Source: Adiantum capillus-veneris (taxonomy: Eukaryota > Streptophyta > Polypodiopsida > Polypodiales > Pteridaceae). Taken from it: DNA of 64,000 nt. Within the stretch, counting starts at the first letter, position 1. Each line of letters opens with the position of its first letter. The notes under the pieces are model-generated. The model did no database searches. It saw only the letters and a list, made by a program, of their open reading frames with translations, and was not told where the DNA came from. A program made the translations under genes and the position numbers. The DNA lies in the NCBI GenBank assembly GCA_014529385.2, contig CM043969.1:22193946-22257945 (forward strand), given 5' to 3'. Positions 1-11,164 of the stretch are shown here, in pieces.

Positions 1-31
1 TCACTGTGGTCCTTTGCTAACGAAAGAACAA

Positions 32-73
<42 letters not shown>

Positions 74-695
74 CTCATCCTCGAAGCTAGCTAAGTGGAG
101 AGCAAGCTCGAGGCTTGAATCCAGTGAAGCACTAGGCAAGGGAAAGGATGATTGGCAAGAGCAGATAAGCATATTCCGGCAAGATAAGGTACTGAAGAAA
201 AAGAGAGTCGGAGGACCAAAGGCGATCTGAGCAAGTGGATTAGAGGAGACGTAAAAGATAAGTAAGTGCAAGCGCACAAGGCACGATAATTAATAACTAC
301 TGACGCTTGATGGTTGATGTAGTGAGCAGAATTGAAGACTACAGAATCCACGAGGCAATTGAAGCAGATGAAGCAACATGAGGAAAATTTCCATAACCTT
401 CATCACCTAGAAATTGATTTAACATTTTGTTACGTCCGGTGTCGTAAACAGCCCGGTTATTCCTATAAACGGGAGCTTAAACTCCTAATTAGCAGATGAT
501 CCAAGTGACGGTGCTGTTAACAGCCCGCCTTGGCTAAAGATTAAGTTGCACTCAAGCGTTAATCAATTAATTGATGATTATGGTGATTTCGAGGTTCAGT
601 TGCAGCTATTGTTCTTGTTCTCTCTCTTTCACACCTCCCACAGCCAGAGGCCCGACGCCTGCCTAGCTCACGTAGCGAAGTCATATCCCCCGACA
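1..695 (+). mobile_element. 3' part of PPR-type LTR (copy A)
   Basis: The stretch matches the downstream parts of two other regions, ending at 29471 and 41885, in the same orientation. Shared blocks include GGTGTCGT..AACAGCCCGG near 440, a run of TCAATTAATTGATGAT near 563, CTCTCTTTCACACCTCCC near 620 and the terminal CATATCCCCCGACA. Sequence identity stops at ..CCCCGACA in all three, so 695 is taken as the element end. The left part lies outside the window. There is a (CT)n tract at about 37-70. It is non-coding, and the short open frames over it are low-complexity. Downstream it abuts the CACTA-1 array at ACGTTAG. Confidence 0.6.
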
Positions 696-698
696 ACG

Positions 699-861
699 TT
701 AGATTAGATTTAGGTTTATTTAGGTTAGATTAGATTATATTTAGGTCTATTTTGAGTTAGATTTACGTTAGATTAGTTTAGGTTTATTTACGCGCATTAG
801 ATTTAGATTTATGTTAGATTAGATTAAATTTAGGTTTATTATTAGTTTAGATTTAGATTTA
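699..861. repeat. Degenerate TTAGATTTAGG-type array (CACTA 5' region)
   Basis: Tandem variants of TTAGATTAGATTTAGGTTTATT. The same array, as reverse complement, occurs in CACTA-2 at about 10930-11160 and 11593-11740, and in CACTA-3 at about 48841-49036. It is therefore a family-specific 5' component and not a local accident. It resembles telomeric DNA but lacks the plant TTTAGGG unit. Confidence 0.7.
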
Positions 862-1610
862 TGTTGGATGGACCATGTGGACCAGCAATTCCACGACAGT
901 CTAGCGGTGGTGGTTGTTGTGGCGAGGAACACGTCGTTTCTGGAGCTCATGTGTTGTAGAGTCCCTAGGACACACTGAGGAGAGTCCCTGCTTGTGAGAC
1001 TGCTCATACTACACCGAAGGAATATACTGCCTGCACGTTTGAGAGTGGTGTCCTGACCACTGCGTCGGAGATGCTGAGGAGTGATCCGAACACTGCATCG
1101 GGTCGCCTAGAGGCCTGGACAATGAGCGTTCACCGGACAGGGTTGCTATAGTTCACGGGAGGGACATGCCAAAGGGATACCCCTACCTCATTAATCGTAT
1201 GTCCAATGAGATCATTATGACCCCCCCCCTGAGGGGAAGCAGGTGATGGGTAGCATTCGACAGTTGTGTAGACAGGTTTTCTAACACACTGTAGTCTGTC
1301 ATGGTGTCTTGGAGGGCTCAAAATAAAGCCTCCAAGGATTATCTTATTGCTACACTACATCGGAAGTTTCTAGTTCCCTCTCTGGAGAATACATTTGATG
1401 ATGCTTGGATGAGGAGATGCATGCGCGACTACATGAAGCATTGGAGGTCATGAAGCATCGGAGGTCGGATGAGGAGACGCATGCGTGACTACATGCGCGA
1501 CTACATGAAGCATCAGAGGTCAGATGCACAGATGCCAGACCTGACTGGCTTGAAAGAGAGGAGTGGAGGGGTATTAGGGAGGAGAGGACGACCAATCCAG
1601 ACAAGAGAGG
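862..1610 (+). pseudogene. Second TNPA-like gene (TNPA2) of CACTA-1, degenerate
   Basis: Translation starts at ATG 862 (MLDGPCGPAIPRQSSGGGCC), then hits TAG. In broken frames it continues with TFESG, EMLRSDPN, GKQVMGSIRQLCRQVF, then DDAWMRRRMRDYMKHRRSDAQ near 1395-1520 and LTGLKERSGG. Aligned by eye, this follows the TNPA-like protein of the same family: KKVISRMRGLCSQLFRHY, VINILHDEFPVP, and DLMKIRMREYCKHKRSEVQ. It is therefore a diverged paralogue of the plant Ptta/En/Spm TNPA-like family, whose members bind subterminal repeats. The same paralogue, as reverse complement, lies in CACTA-3 (48840-48131 plus 42381-42282). There are several stops and frameshifts, a run of nine C near 1222 and a small internal duplication at 1415-1515. 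The C-terminus (GSGGWASF motif) is missing here. Confidence 0.6.
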
Positions 1611-1977
<367 letters not shown>

Positions 1978-2038
1978 ACAAAGAATTCCAATAGAAGATT
2001 AAATTTGTTGTCTAGGTTATAAGGTTTTTACCCTCATT

Positions 2039-3832
2039 ATGAGTAGTGACGAGGATGTGGGGTTGTCCAACCGAAACACCTATCTGTCAAAACGAGGATC
2101 TTATGTCCTTGTAATCAATGCAAGCATGTTGTGCGGTGGATAAGACGCAGTTCTTTGCAGCACGTTTGCGAATTTGGCGATTTTGATCCATCTATTATAG
2201 ATCGAGTTGTTGTCAATTATAACCGGTCGGAATCTGTCGGAATCTGACACTGGCCACTAGCAATCTTGCAACCCAATAGACGGGAACTTTGGTCAAGTAG
2301 CATATATGAGGCCACAAGATGTAGCCTCTGAAGGCTCGGGGGATGATAATGCAGACCACATTCCCAAGGAGGCAATTTTTGAGCCCGAGATCGATGAAAT
2401 GATCGAGACGATCATGGATTCAGAAAGGCTTATCTATGATGATATGAAAAGTGAAGCTGATACGCCATTGTATGATAGAGCACGTGTGTTTAGATCGAAG
2501 GCGCTCCTGGTTCTTCTCAACATGTAGACAAAGTTTGGATGGAGTGACACTAGCGTCACAACGCTTTTCAGGTGATCTACTACATTGTGTTTACTTTAAT
2601 AAAAAACTCTAGATGTATAATGATCTGATAGATTTTTACAAAATTGTACCGTATTTTTTTTGTTTTGTAGATTGCTCAAAGAGCACATACTGCCAGCTGA
2701 TAATGTGATGCCAGGTTCCAGAGAGGAAGCCAGAAAGATTTTGTGAAACTTGGGGATGGATTACAATTTGATCCACGCTTGTCCTAGCGACTGCATTCTT
2801 TTCAGAGGGGAATACATAGACATGGAGAAGTCTCCGAAATGTGATTATGAGAGATATCGAGTAGATCTCCACGGAACAAAAATTCCATGACAGGTTTTGC
2901 GACATTTTAGTCCACTATTGGCAGAACTACAACAAATGTGGATTGGCATATAAGTGGTGGATATGAGCTGACACACAAGTCGACGAAATGCTTTGATCAG
3001 AGGCATTCTAATGTGGACCATGCATGACTATCCCGGACTAACAGAATGCTGAGGGCTTCAAAGAAGCGGATACAGAGCATGTGTCACATGTGGACCTAGA
3101 CTGAATAAATCTACAAAGGTCATCAAGCAGATCTTCCAAAGAATCATGTGCTACGTGATGTCTTTTTGGGAAGAAAGCCACCGAGGATGTCTGCACAAGC
3201 ATGGTTAGAGCAGAAGGAGATGTGTGATGACGGTTTGCCCGGAGGGATGAAGAGACTCTCTCTATGGTACGAGTTACCATATTGGTCCCGACTCATGATC
3301 AATGACTTTCTCGATCCAATGCACATATTCAAGAATGTGGTTAATCTACTATGGGACCATCTGACCGACAAGAAAGATACTTTGGGAGCCAGGGTTGACT
3401 TTAGAGATGTGGATCGTATGGAGAAATATTGGCTGCAGACAGCATCCGATGGATCGATAAAACTTCCTAAACCGCCATGGATTTTCACAGGAGCCCAAGA
3501 ACGCAAAGTAGAAGAGACCTTACGATCTTTGCGGACCCCCACTGGCATAATGCACTCGCTCCGAACGTGTTTTACTAAAGAAGGAAAGCTTACCGGTTTG
3601 AAGTCACACAACTGGCATAAAATGTGTCAGGTATGTTCATAGTGGAATATATCATAGTGGGAATTGTGCAACAAATTCATGTGTGGACTTTAACATCATT
3701 GCTACACCTGTTTTGCAGTTTATTTTACCGGTGGCCATTGAGGGATATTTGTCTCTTGACGTCCGTAACACAATCTACAAACTTGTGAAGTTGGTGCAAT
3801 GGACCTCACACCGCTAGATGTTGATCGGGTGA
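2039..3832 (+). pseudogene. CACTA-1 TNPD/Tnp2 transposase, internally deleted
   Basis: This encodes remnants of the catalytic CACTA transposase (Transposase_21/Tnp2 family). ATG 2039 begins MSSDEDVGLSNRNTYL. Two extra A in the following lysine codon shift the frame before the CPCNQCKH zinc-binding motif of the transposase-associated domain. Later pieces are IDEMIETIMDSERLIYDDMK (near 2390), an intron, LGMDYNLIHACPSDCILF (near 2752), a deletion joining LRHFSPL directly to ELQQMWIG at about 2920, then RLSLWYELPYW and LDPMHIFKNV in the open frame 3148-3642, and LPVAIEGYLSLDVRNTIYKL near 3723. After that the DUF4218 and DUF4216 parts are absent, and the sequence jumps to a hairpin and the TNPA leader. 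Compared with CACTA-2 it lacks about 130 residues inside Tnp2 and nearly all of the C-terminal half. Non-functional. Confidence 0.8.
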
Positions 3833-3888
3833 AAAAGACACTACAAAGCACTACTACTGCCTCTCATCGTCTCTTTCACCCGATCAAT
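3821..3888. repeat. Short imperfect inverted repeat (hairpin) at deletion junction
   Basis: Arms TTGATCGGGTGAAAAAGAC (from 3821) and GTCTCTTTCACCCGATCAA (ending about 3888) pair almost perfectly around a loop of about 30 bp containing ACTACAAAGCACTACTACT. It sits exactly where the transposase homology ends, so it probably marks a rearrangement. Confidence 0.6.
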
Positions 3889-4158
3889 TAGATTTAGTGG
3901 TGGGGCAAGCAACTTCTATGAGCATACCTTCGCGATGCAGCTTCAATCTCCATCGCACCCGGAGCGCAATGCTTTTACAAATTCACAGAAATTCAACGAA
4001 ATCTCTCTACACAGGAATCCCACTCCCTTGATGAGTCCCCTCTCTCTCTCTTTCTCTCTCTATCTCTCTCTGTCTCTCTCTCTCTCTCTCTACTTGTGCA
4101 TGTTTTCTTCTCCATTCATTCAATATTAAGTTTAAATGTTTGTGTGTTGAATGTAGGT

Positions 4159-4731
4159 ATGGATGATGAGGAGTTTCTTTCTTCTTTGTCACCCCAGCAG
4201 AGACAGTGGTACGTGGAGCGTCATCGCTCTGGCGCACCATCCCGCGTTCCTACTCCGACTGCGTCTCCCTCTATTTCAGAGCATTTACCACGCTTCGAAG
4301 CTTCGGTGTCGACGAGACGATCTTCACACTCGTCTAGGCACCGACGCTCTAGTGGTGGCGCCGGTGGTTGTTGTGGGGATGCCGCTGCCGATGCCTCGAC
4401 ACCACCTCGTGTTTGATGAGGATCTTTACCCTCCCCTTCTTTGCCCGCCCTAACACCAGCCATGACATCGCCATCTACACCATGTTTTGCGTGGCTGACG
4501 GCCGTTCCTAGCCGATACACCACTAGCTACTCCTCCAGGAGTCACTCCAGTCGACACTCCTAGCTTCGGGCCCCAGACTCTAGTGGAGACACCTGACGTC
4601 CATACGTCCATTGGCATGCCGCTAGAGACCCCTGCCAGGACACCCAGGTTCACCCGTCACCAGCGAGAGGGATTGCCTTACCTTCGTCGACTTTAGCGGC
4701 GGCATCATCTTGGATGATGAAAGGCAAGAAG
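4159..4731 (+). pseudogene. CACTA-1 TNPA-like gene, exon 1 (5' part)
   Basis: ATG 4159 follows an AG acceptor (TGTAGGT|ATGG) and reads MDDEEFLSSLSPQQRQWYVE, then a Ser/Arg/Pro-rich stretch ending SSGGAGGCC. It is colinear with the intact TNPA-like protein of CACTA-2. There is a frameshift or stop around 4414 and degraded Thr-Pro repeats at 4520-4660. Homology continues to FSGGIILDDE at 4727. At AAG (4729-4731) the reading is cut by insertion of CACTA-2 and resumes after 12646. Confidence 0.75.
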
Positions 4732-4940
4732 CACTACAAGAGGTTGTGTGATCTTGTGACGCTGTTAGCAACGGAAATACACTGGGTTTTTATAACCCCC
4801 GGCGTCGCTAAAACCGTCGCTATGAGAGCGTCGCTATATGCGACGCTATAGGCGTCGCTATATAGAGACGCTCATAGCGACGTTTACATAGAAGTCTATA
4901 GCGACGCTCCAGAGCCATAAATAGCGACGCCTGAGAGAAT
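4732..4940 (-). repeat. CACTA-2 3' TIR and subterminal repeat block
   Basis: CACTACAAGAGG is the terminal repeat. From 4798 to 4935 there are about eight copies, in both directions, of GCGTCGCTATA or GCGACGCTATAG. Such clustered subterminal motifs are the binding sites of the TNPA-type protein in En/Spm elements (family knowledge); the match to this element's own protein is inferred. Confidence 0.85.
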
Positions 4941-5310
4941 TTTTTTTTGGTGACAGGGCATTGAATGCCCTGCCACCCATCAACCATATTGTCCTTGATT
5001 CACTTTTTAAAAAAAGTGCAAGGGTAGATAATAGACCCAAAATAGTCACCCACAAGACGCATTGTTTGCAAAATTGACAAGCGTAAAATTGACAATTGTA
5101 CACATCATAGGCAAAATGAATTGATTGGCAAATGTAATAATGACAATTGAACAACATCATAGGCATAAAGAATTGATTGGCAAAATGAACTGCGGTGACA
5201 AATGTAATAATATACATGGTTCAAAAAGACGTATAAAATCCGTCTCATGATACATAAGCTATGAGAAACCCTAAACTAATGCTATCTAGCTACGGCTAAA
5301 CTGACGTCGT
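4941..5310 (-). other. CACTA-2 3' untranslated region and spacer
   Basis: No coding sequence. A small palindromic pair GGCATTGAATGCC is at 4957 and an A/T-rich segment follows. The part from 5100 to 5290 aligns with 13440-13590 of CACTA-1, showing that it is native transposon 3' sequence. Confidence 0.6.
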
Positions 5311-6620
5311 CTAGTCAGACGTCTCATCGCGTCCAAACGGCGTATCTGTCGGATTCTGAAAAAAAAGACAATAAGACAGCTTTCAGTTAGTATAAACATA
5401 TAACGACATTTATAAAACAATACAAAAAATAGAAAAGAGTAAACCCTAATACTAACCATGCCGCCACGAGAACTGAGAATGTCCATCAGGGCGTTTAAGC
5501 CCTTCCTGCCTGCGTACTCGCGCTCGTACGGTGTGGGATCACGTCCTGTCATCGACCACTGTCAAAACATACAAAGATTTCATTATGTTAGAATTAAAAA
5601 ACTCATAAACCCTAAACTATCGAACATAAAGAGCAATGCGAAAACACTTACAAAATCGGCCTCAAATGATGCCCATCCACCGCTCCCCAAGTGGTGCGAG
5701 CTCCCTGCCTCTACTCGCGCTTTGGCTGTATCCTTTTGTTGCTTCCACTTGTCGGGATTCTCGCGCGCTGCTTTCTTCGCATTCTTCCAATCTTCTTTGG
5801 CCAGCCAATCTGGCCTGTTCCACCCATGCTTGATTGCTTTTTGCACTTCGGAACGCTTGTGTTTGCAGTATTCGCGCATTCGAATCTTCATCAGGTCTTC
5901 ATTGAAGCGCTGATCCCGTGTTGGAACGGGAAACTCATCATGAAGTATGTTGATGACTCTGTCTTTTAAATCACTTGGTACTTCACTCCATTTGTTTAGT
6001 ATGTAGTGTCTAAACAGCTGAGAGCAAAGACCACGCATGCGCGAGATCACCTTCTTGTCGTCATCATCCATGATGATGCCGCCGCTGAAGTCGACGGAGT
6101 AAGGCAAGCCCTCTGGTCGGTGACGCGTGAACCTGGGTGTCCTGTCAGGGGTCTCTAGCGGCGTGTCGATGGGGGTACGGACGTCAGGTGTCTCCACCGG
6201 CGTATGGGCCCGAAAGCGAGGAGTGTCGAGTGGGGTGGCTCCTGGCGGAGTAGGTAGAGGTGTGTAGCTGCTAGGAACAGTCAGCCGTGCAAAACCTGGC
6301 GTAGATGGCGATGCTGTGGCTGGTGTGGGGGCGGGCAAAGAAGGGGAGGGTAAAGAGCCTCGTCGAACACGAGGCGGTGTGGAGGCATCGGCGGCGGAAT
6401 CCCGACAACAACCGCCACCGCCACCACTAGAGCGCCGGTGTCTAGACGAGTGTGAAGATCGTCTCGTCGACACCGAAGCTTTGGAGCGCGCCGAATGCTC
6501 CGAAAGAGAGGGAGATGCGGATGGAGTAGGAACACGCGATGATGCGCCAGAGCGATGACGCTCCACGTACCACTGTCTCTGCTGCGGTGACAAAGAAGAA
6601 AGAAACTCCTCATCATCCAT
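5311..6620 (-). CDS. TNPA-like DNA-binding protein of CACTA-2 (intact)
   Basis: I model three exons: 6620-5652, 5558-5457 and 5355-5311, about 371 residues. Introns have GTAAGT..GACAG and GTTAGT..TTCAG borders. The start ATG lies just after TGCAGGT and is conserved in CACTA-1. The N-terminus is MDDEEFLSSLSPQQRQWYVE. Residues ~25-190 are low-complexity Ser/Arg then Thr-Pro repeats (PVETPDVRTPIDTPLETP). The C-terminal ~150 residues carry the conserved block of the plant Ptta/En/Spm transposase family (MREYCKHKRSEVQKAIKHGW, SSHHLGSGGWASFEADF, MTGRDPTPYE). The end, ..GRDETSD, is shared with CACTA-1, which supports the splice model. No premature stops are seen, unlike the transposase next door. 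Proteins of this type are nuclear and bind subterminal repeats to assemble the transposition complex. Whether it is expressed is unknown. Confidence 0.75.
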
Positions 6621-6892
6621 ACCTGCATTAAACACACGAATATTTAAACTTAATATTGAATGAATAGAGTAGACAATGACGCAAAGACCATTAAATACAA
6701 TGACGTAATGACGCATATAAATACAATGACGCAATGAATTGAGTGATAGAAGAGGCAAGTCGAAAACTCAGAATTTTCAATCAAAAGATGTGAGCGCGAG
6801 TAGAAAAGAGCGTTATACACCATGGAAGGTACTTAGAGAGCCAGAGCTTTTACAACACGGAGCAAAATTGTTCAAATACAATATTTGTGGCT
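6621..6892 (-). other. CACTA-2 intergenic leader of TNPA-like gene
   Basis: AT-rich spacer with three repeats of TGCGTCATTGTATTTA-type sequence (about 6670-6735) and TTCATTCAATATTAAGTTTAAAT, which is also present upstream of the CACTA-1 gene (4115-4140). It ends in an intron acceptor before ATG 6620, so it probably holds a non-coding first exon. Confidence 0.45.
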
Positions 6893-9800
6893 TTAAGAGA
6901 TCTCTCTCTCATCCTCGCATAACTCAGCATAACTTCCTATATCTATATAGAGCTCTCCGTTTAAACATATATCCTCTGTTTCATTTTGTAGCTCCTCTGC
7001 ATGCACCCCATATAGAGTAGTATCATCTTGATGCTCGTCTGTCACCACCGCAGCGGCTTCTGATTGAGCATCTTCTCTGATCTCCTCCATTGATGCTGTT
7101 GTGATTGGCACATGGTAGCCTTCATACGTCCTGGCACTACGAGGGGCTACCTCTATGACGTACTACCAGTTTGATGTAGACTTTGTAGGATGAAATATTA
7201 CCTGCCAGAGCCACATAACTTACATGAGAGCTTTCAAGCACATAACTTGTAAAAGGGGGATGTTAACTATTTACATACTTACTTGTTCACAATGCTCGGG
7301 TAGTACGAAAGTGTCTCTTAGGTCAGTCCATTTCTTAGTAGAATCCACCTCAAGAAAACCAGACTCTCCTCTACGCACAGTAGTGTTGCGACCCTTCATG
7401 ATTATCTTGAACCATTGCACGTCGAACAAGTCGACAAAAAATCCTCTGTAATCGATCCTCAAAATCTCTTGTAGCGTGCCGAAGTAAGTGAGTTCCGCCA
7501 CCACAGGATCTGCATTAGAGGAACGTCGTCGACTAGACTGTTCAAATTTTGCCATGATTCCACAATCTTGAGTAAAACGCTTTTTGTCGATCCGTTCCAC
7601 CCTAAAATGTCGACCTTTACACCATGCTGCTGTGTATGACTTATACTACAACGAACAAAGATTATGAGTGGCCGTTCAAACGTTTAGAAATAAAGTCACT
7701 AGCTAGTCGTACATTGCAAACTTACCTTGGTCGCGCAACCCCGAGAGTACTCCCACTCTTCCTCAATCACTTCGTCACCGCATTGTTGTGCACTTTTCAA
7801 TTGGTTGTGCAACCATCTTAAGCTCATGAATGTTGGTAGGCTCTCCAGACCCGTCGGATAGTGCATCGGTGGTCGTCTTTCCCGTCTCCACTCGATTCGT
7901 GCCCTTTGTCGCTCTTGCTTTGCATCCTCATATTGTGAAATCCACTTTTGCATCACTGGATTGTGAAGCATGCAAAATCGGTTGATTTTAGCCTCTAGAT
8001 CTTCCGTCATCTTCTTCTCAACACCGAGATTGCACATGACAATCCCAGATATGCTCTCATCATCTATGGTTTGCCATAGTGTGTCCCGGGCTTTATCAAA
8101 TCCGTCTAGCCACTCTCCAATGTACACTAGGGACTCTGATACCAACCAACCTTCTGCCATGCTACCCTCCGGACGTGATTTTTGACGCAGATATCCCTTA
8201 AGCGTTTTTATGAAACGTTCTAAGAAGAACATCCATCTGGAATGAAGTGTGCCACCTATTTCCACCTCATCAACTATGTGAACAAGAAGATGCACCTGAA
8301 TGGTTAGCATGGTAGTAGGAAAATGTTTCTCAAACATGCACACAAGCTCCGCAGCATTTAGTTTGGCGAATGGTATGGAGTCTGCGTTGATCTCCTTTTG
8401 TGAGATCCATTGCACCAGCTTTGCAAGTTTGTAGATTGTGTTACGGATGTCGAGAGACAAACATCCCTCAATGGCAACCGGTAAAATAAACTGTAAAGTA
8501 TGTGCAACAATGATATTAAAGTCCACTATGAACGTACCTGACACATTTTATGCCAATCGTGTGACTTCAAACCGGTAAGCTTTCCTTGTTTAGTAAAACA
8601 CGTTCGGAGCGCGTGCATTACGCCAGTGGGGGTCCGCAAAGATCGAATGGTCTCTTTTACTTTGCGTTCTTGGGCTCCTGTGAAAATCCATGGTGCTTTA
8701 GGGCGTTTTATCGATCCATCAGACGCTGTTTGCGGTCAATATTGCTCCATACGATCCACATTTCTAAGGTCAACTCTGGCTCCCAAAGTATCTTTCTTGC
8801 CGGTCAGATGGTCCCATAGTAGATTACCCACATTCTTGAATATGTGCATTGGATCGAGTAAGTGATTGATCATGAGTCGGGGCCAGTATGGTAACTCATA
8901 CCATAGAGATAGTCTCTTCATCCCTGAAGGCAATCCGTCATCGCACATCTCCTTCTGCTCTAACCATGCTTGTGCAGACATCCTTGGTGGCTCTCTTCCC
9001 AAAAATCCGTCGCGTAACACATGATTCTCTGGAAGATACGCTTGATGACCTTCGTAGATTTGCTTCTTCAGTGAGGGCGCCCTACGTGCATTCAGTCTAG
9101 GTCCACATGTGACACATGCTCTGTATCCGCTTGTTTGAAGCCCTGCATGTATACACATGATAATAGATCAACTATGGGAAAAAACAATATTTACAGTGTC
9201 TGAGTACGGAGTGTCAATAGATCACCTGAGCATTCTGTTAGCCCGGGATAGTCATGCATGGTCCACATTAGAATGCCTCTGATCAAAGCATTCCGTCATC
9301 CTGTGTGTCGGCTCATATCCACCACCTCTATGCCAATCCACAATTGTTGTAGCTCTTCCAATAGTGGACGAAGATACACATCCATATTCTCCACTTTATA
9401 TCGCCCTGGCACAATCAAGCTTAGCCATAGGTGCCCCTTCTTCGTAGTCAACCACGGGGGAATGTTGTAGTTGACGATGGAAACGGGCCATACACTGTAA
9501 GATGTTGATCTTTGACCAAATGGATTTACGCCATCCATAGCCAGGCCTAAGCGCAAATTTCGAGCTTCCCTGGCAAAATCCGACCATGTTCCATCTATAT
9601 GTTTCCAGGCTGCGCAATCTGCAGGAATTCGTAGCACACCATCCGAAGATTTATTCTCCTCATGCCATGATGCTAGGGCGGCCATGGACTTACATTCGAA
9701 GAAATGCTTGATGCGAGGAAGCAGAGGAAAATGTCGCAAAACCTTTTGTGGAATTTTTGTCCCGTGGAGATCTACTCGATATCTTTCGGAATCACATTTC

Positions 9801-10594
9801 AGACACTTCTCCATGTTTATGTATTCCCCTCTGAAAAGAATGCAGTCATTAGGACAAGCGTGGATAGAATTGTAATCCATCCCCAAGTTTCGCAAAATAT
9901 TTCTTGCTTCATCTCAGGAATCTGGCATCACATTGTCAGCTGGTAGTATGTGCTCTTTAAGCAATCTACACAACATAAAAATACGATACAGTCGTGTAAA
10001 AATCTATCAGATCATTATACATTTAGAGTTTTATTAAAGTAAACTAATTGTAATAGATCACTTGAAAAGCGCTGTGACGTTAGTGTCACTCCATCCAAAC
10101 TTTGCCTGCATGTTGAGAAGAACCAGGAGTGCTTTCAATCTAGACATACGTGCTCCATTATACAATGGCGTATCGGCTTCACTTTTCATATCATCATAGA
10201 TAAGCCTTTCTGAATCCATGATCGTCTCGATCATTTCATCAATATCGGGCTCAAACATTGCCTCGTTGGGAATGTGCTTTGCATGATCATCCCCCGAGCT
10301 GTCAGAGGCTACATCTTGTGGCCTCACATATGCTGCTTGACCAAAGCGCCTGCGAACACGTCTATTGGGTTGCAAGATTGCCGCTTGTTGGCCAGCGTTA
10401 GAGTCCGACGAGTTATAATTGGCAACAACTCGATGTATAATAGATGGATCAAGCTCGCCAAATTCGCGAACGTGCTGCAAAGAAACACGTCTTGTCCATC
10501 GCACAGCATGCTTGCATTGATTACAAGGACATAAGACCCTCGTTGAGAGATAGGTGTTTCGGTTGGACGGTCCCACATCCTCGTCACTACTCAT
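6893..10594 (-). pseudogene. CACTA-2 TNPD/Tnp2 transposase, near full length with stops
   Basis: I model six exons by homology and splice borders: 10594-10062, 9965-9226, 9142-8538, 8490-7726, about 7629-7283 and about 7201-6893. Order of domains: transposase-associated domain (MSSDEDVG.., CPCNQCKH), Transposase_21/Tnp2 (LGMDYNSIHACPNDCILF, NLRLGLAMDGVNPFG, STSYSVWPVSIVNYNIPPWL, LPYWPRLMINHLLDPMHIF), DUF4218 (LPVAIEGCLSLDIRNTIYKL, MLTIQVHLLVHIVDEVEIGG, RPEGSMAEGWLVSESL), DUF4216 (YFGTLQEILRIDYRG, VDLFDVQWF) and an acidic tail ending DEREIS. This enzyme family cuts and rejoins CACTA ends in the nucleus. In-frame stops occur at 9914-9916, after SRHTG near 9296, after RMEQY near 8735, and in exon 6 after SNW. 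All fit C-to-T or G-to-A changes. Probably dead, although the architecture is complete. Confidence 0.85.
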
Positions 10595-10656
10595 AATGAG
10601 GATAAAAATCTTATAACCTGGACAACAAATTTAATATTCTATTAGCATTCTTCGTC

Positions 10657-10690
<34 letters not shown>

Positions 10691-10929
10691 CTCACATTCT
10701 CTAGTCATGTCCAATCCCCGCACACCTCGGTCTAGAGGTGCACGGAGATCAGAACCACCACGTTATAATCACGTCTTTATTGGTCAATACCTATATTTGT
10801 GGGTACAAGAAATCTACAGACCCACGTCTACATGATACTGCATGTAGTGGACAAAACCCCTTTGCCTCTTCTCTAGCTGTAGCACTTCACAGCATCTTAA
10901 CATCTTTTCACATAAGTAATTCTTACGTG
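10595..10929 (-). other. CACTA-2 transposase leader with (CT)n and conserved block
   Basis: From the start codon outward: about 60 bp leader, a (CT)n tract at about 10657-10688, then the block shared with 1611-1790 and 41886-42060 (GTGCACGGAGATCAGAACC, CATGTAGTGGACAAAACCCC). It is likely 5' untranslated or promoter DNA of the transposase gene; no TATA element stands out. Confidence 0.5.
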
Positions 10930-11160
10930 GACTCGATCTAACGTAAATAAGCATAAATCTAAATAAACGTAAATCTAACTAAAAATAAACCTAAATCTAA
11001 TTTAACGTAAGTCTACATCTAACCTAATCTTTAACGTCTTTTGGGATAGTTTCCTACGACGTTAAAACTCTCTTCTTCTTGTGTGTGTGTGTGTGGGTAA
11101 ACCTAAATAAACCTAAGTCTAATCTAATATAACATAAATCTAAATCTAACGTAAATTATG
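10930..11160. repeat. AT-rich CACTA array, proximal half
   Basis: Tandem variants of AACCTAAATCTAATCTAA on the + strand, with an embedded CTTTTGGGATAGTTTCCTACGACGTTAAAA segment and a short (TG)n at 11080-11095. It is the same array as at 699-861 and 48841-49036. Confidence 0.7.
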
Positions 11161-11164
11161 TTAT

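Noticed and set aside
699-861. Interstitial telomere-like DNA
   Set aside because: The array is TTAGATTTAGG/TTAGATT-like and never the plant TTTAGGG unit; it is shared by three CACTA relatives at the same place, so it is an element component.
3144-3611. 155-residue minus-strand frame in CACTA-1
   Set aside because: Antisense of the real Tnp2 frame 3148-3642 (LPYW, LDPMHIFKNV).
7970-8865. Plus-strand open frames opposite the CACTA-2 transposase
   Set aside because: They are shadows of the minus-strand Tnp2/DUF4218 exons, which carry clear family motifs.
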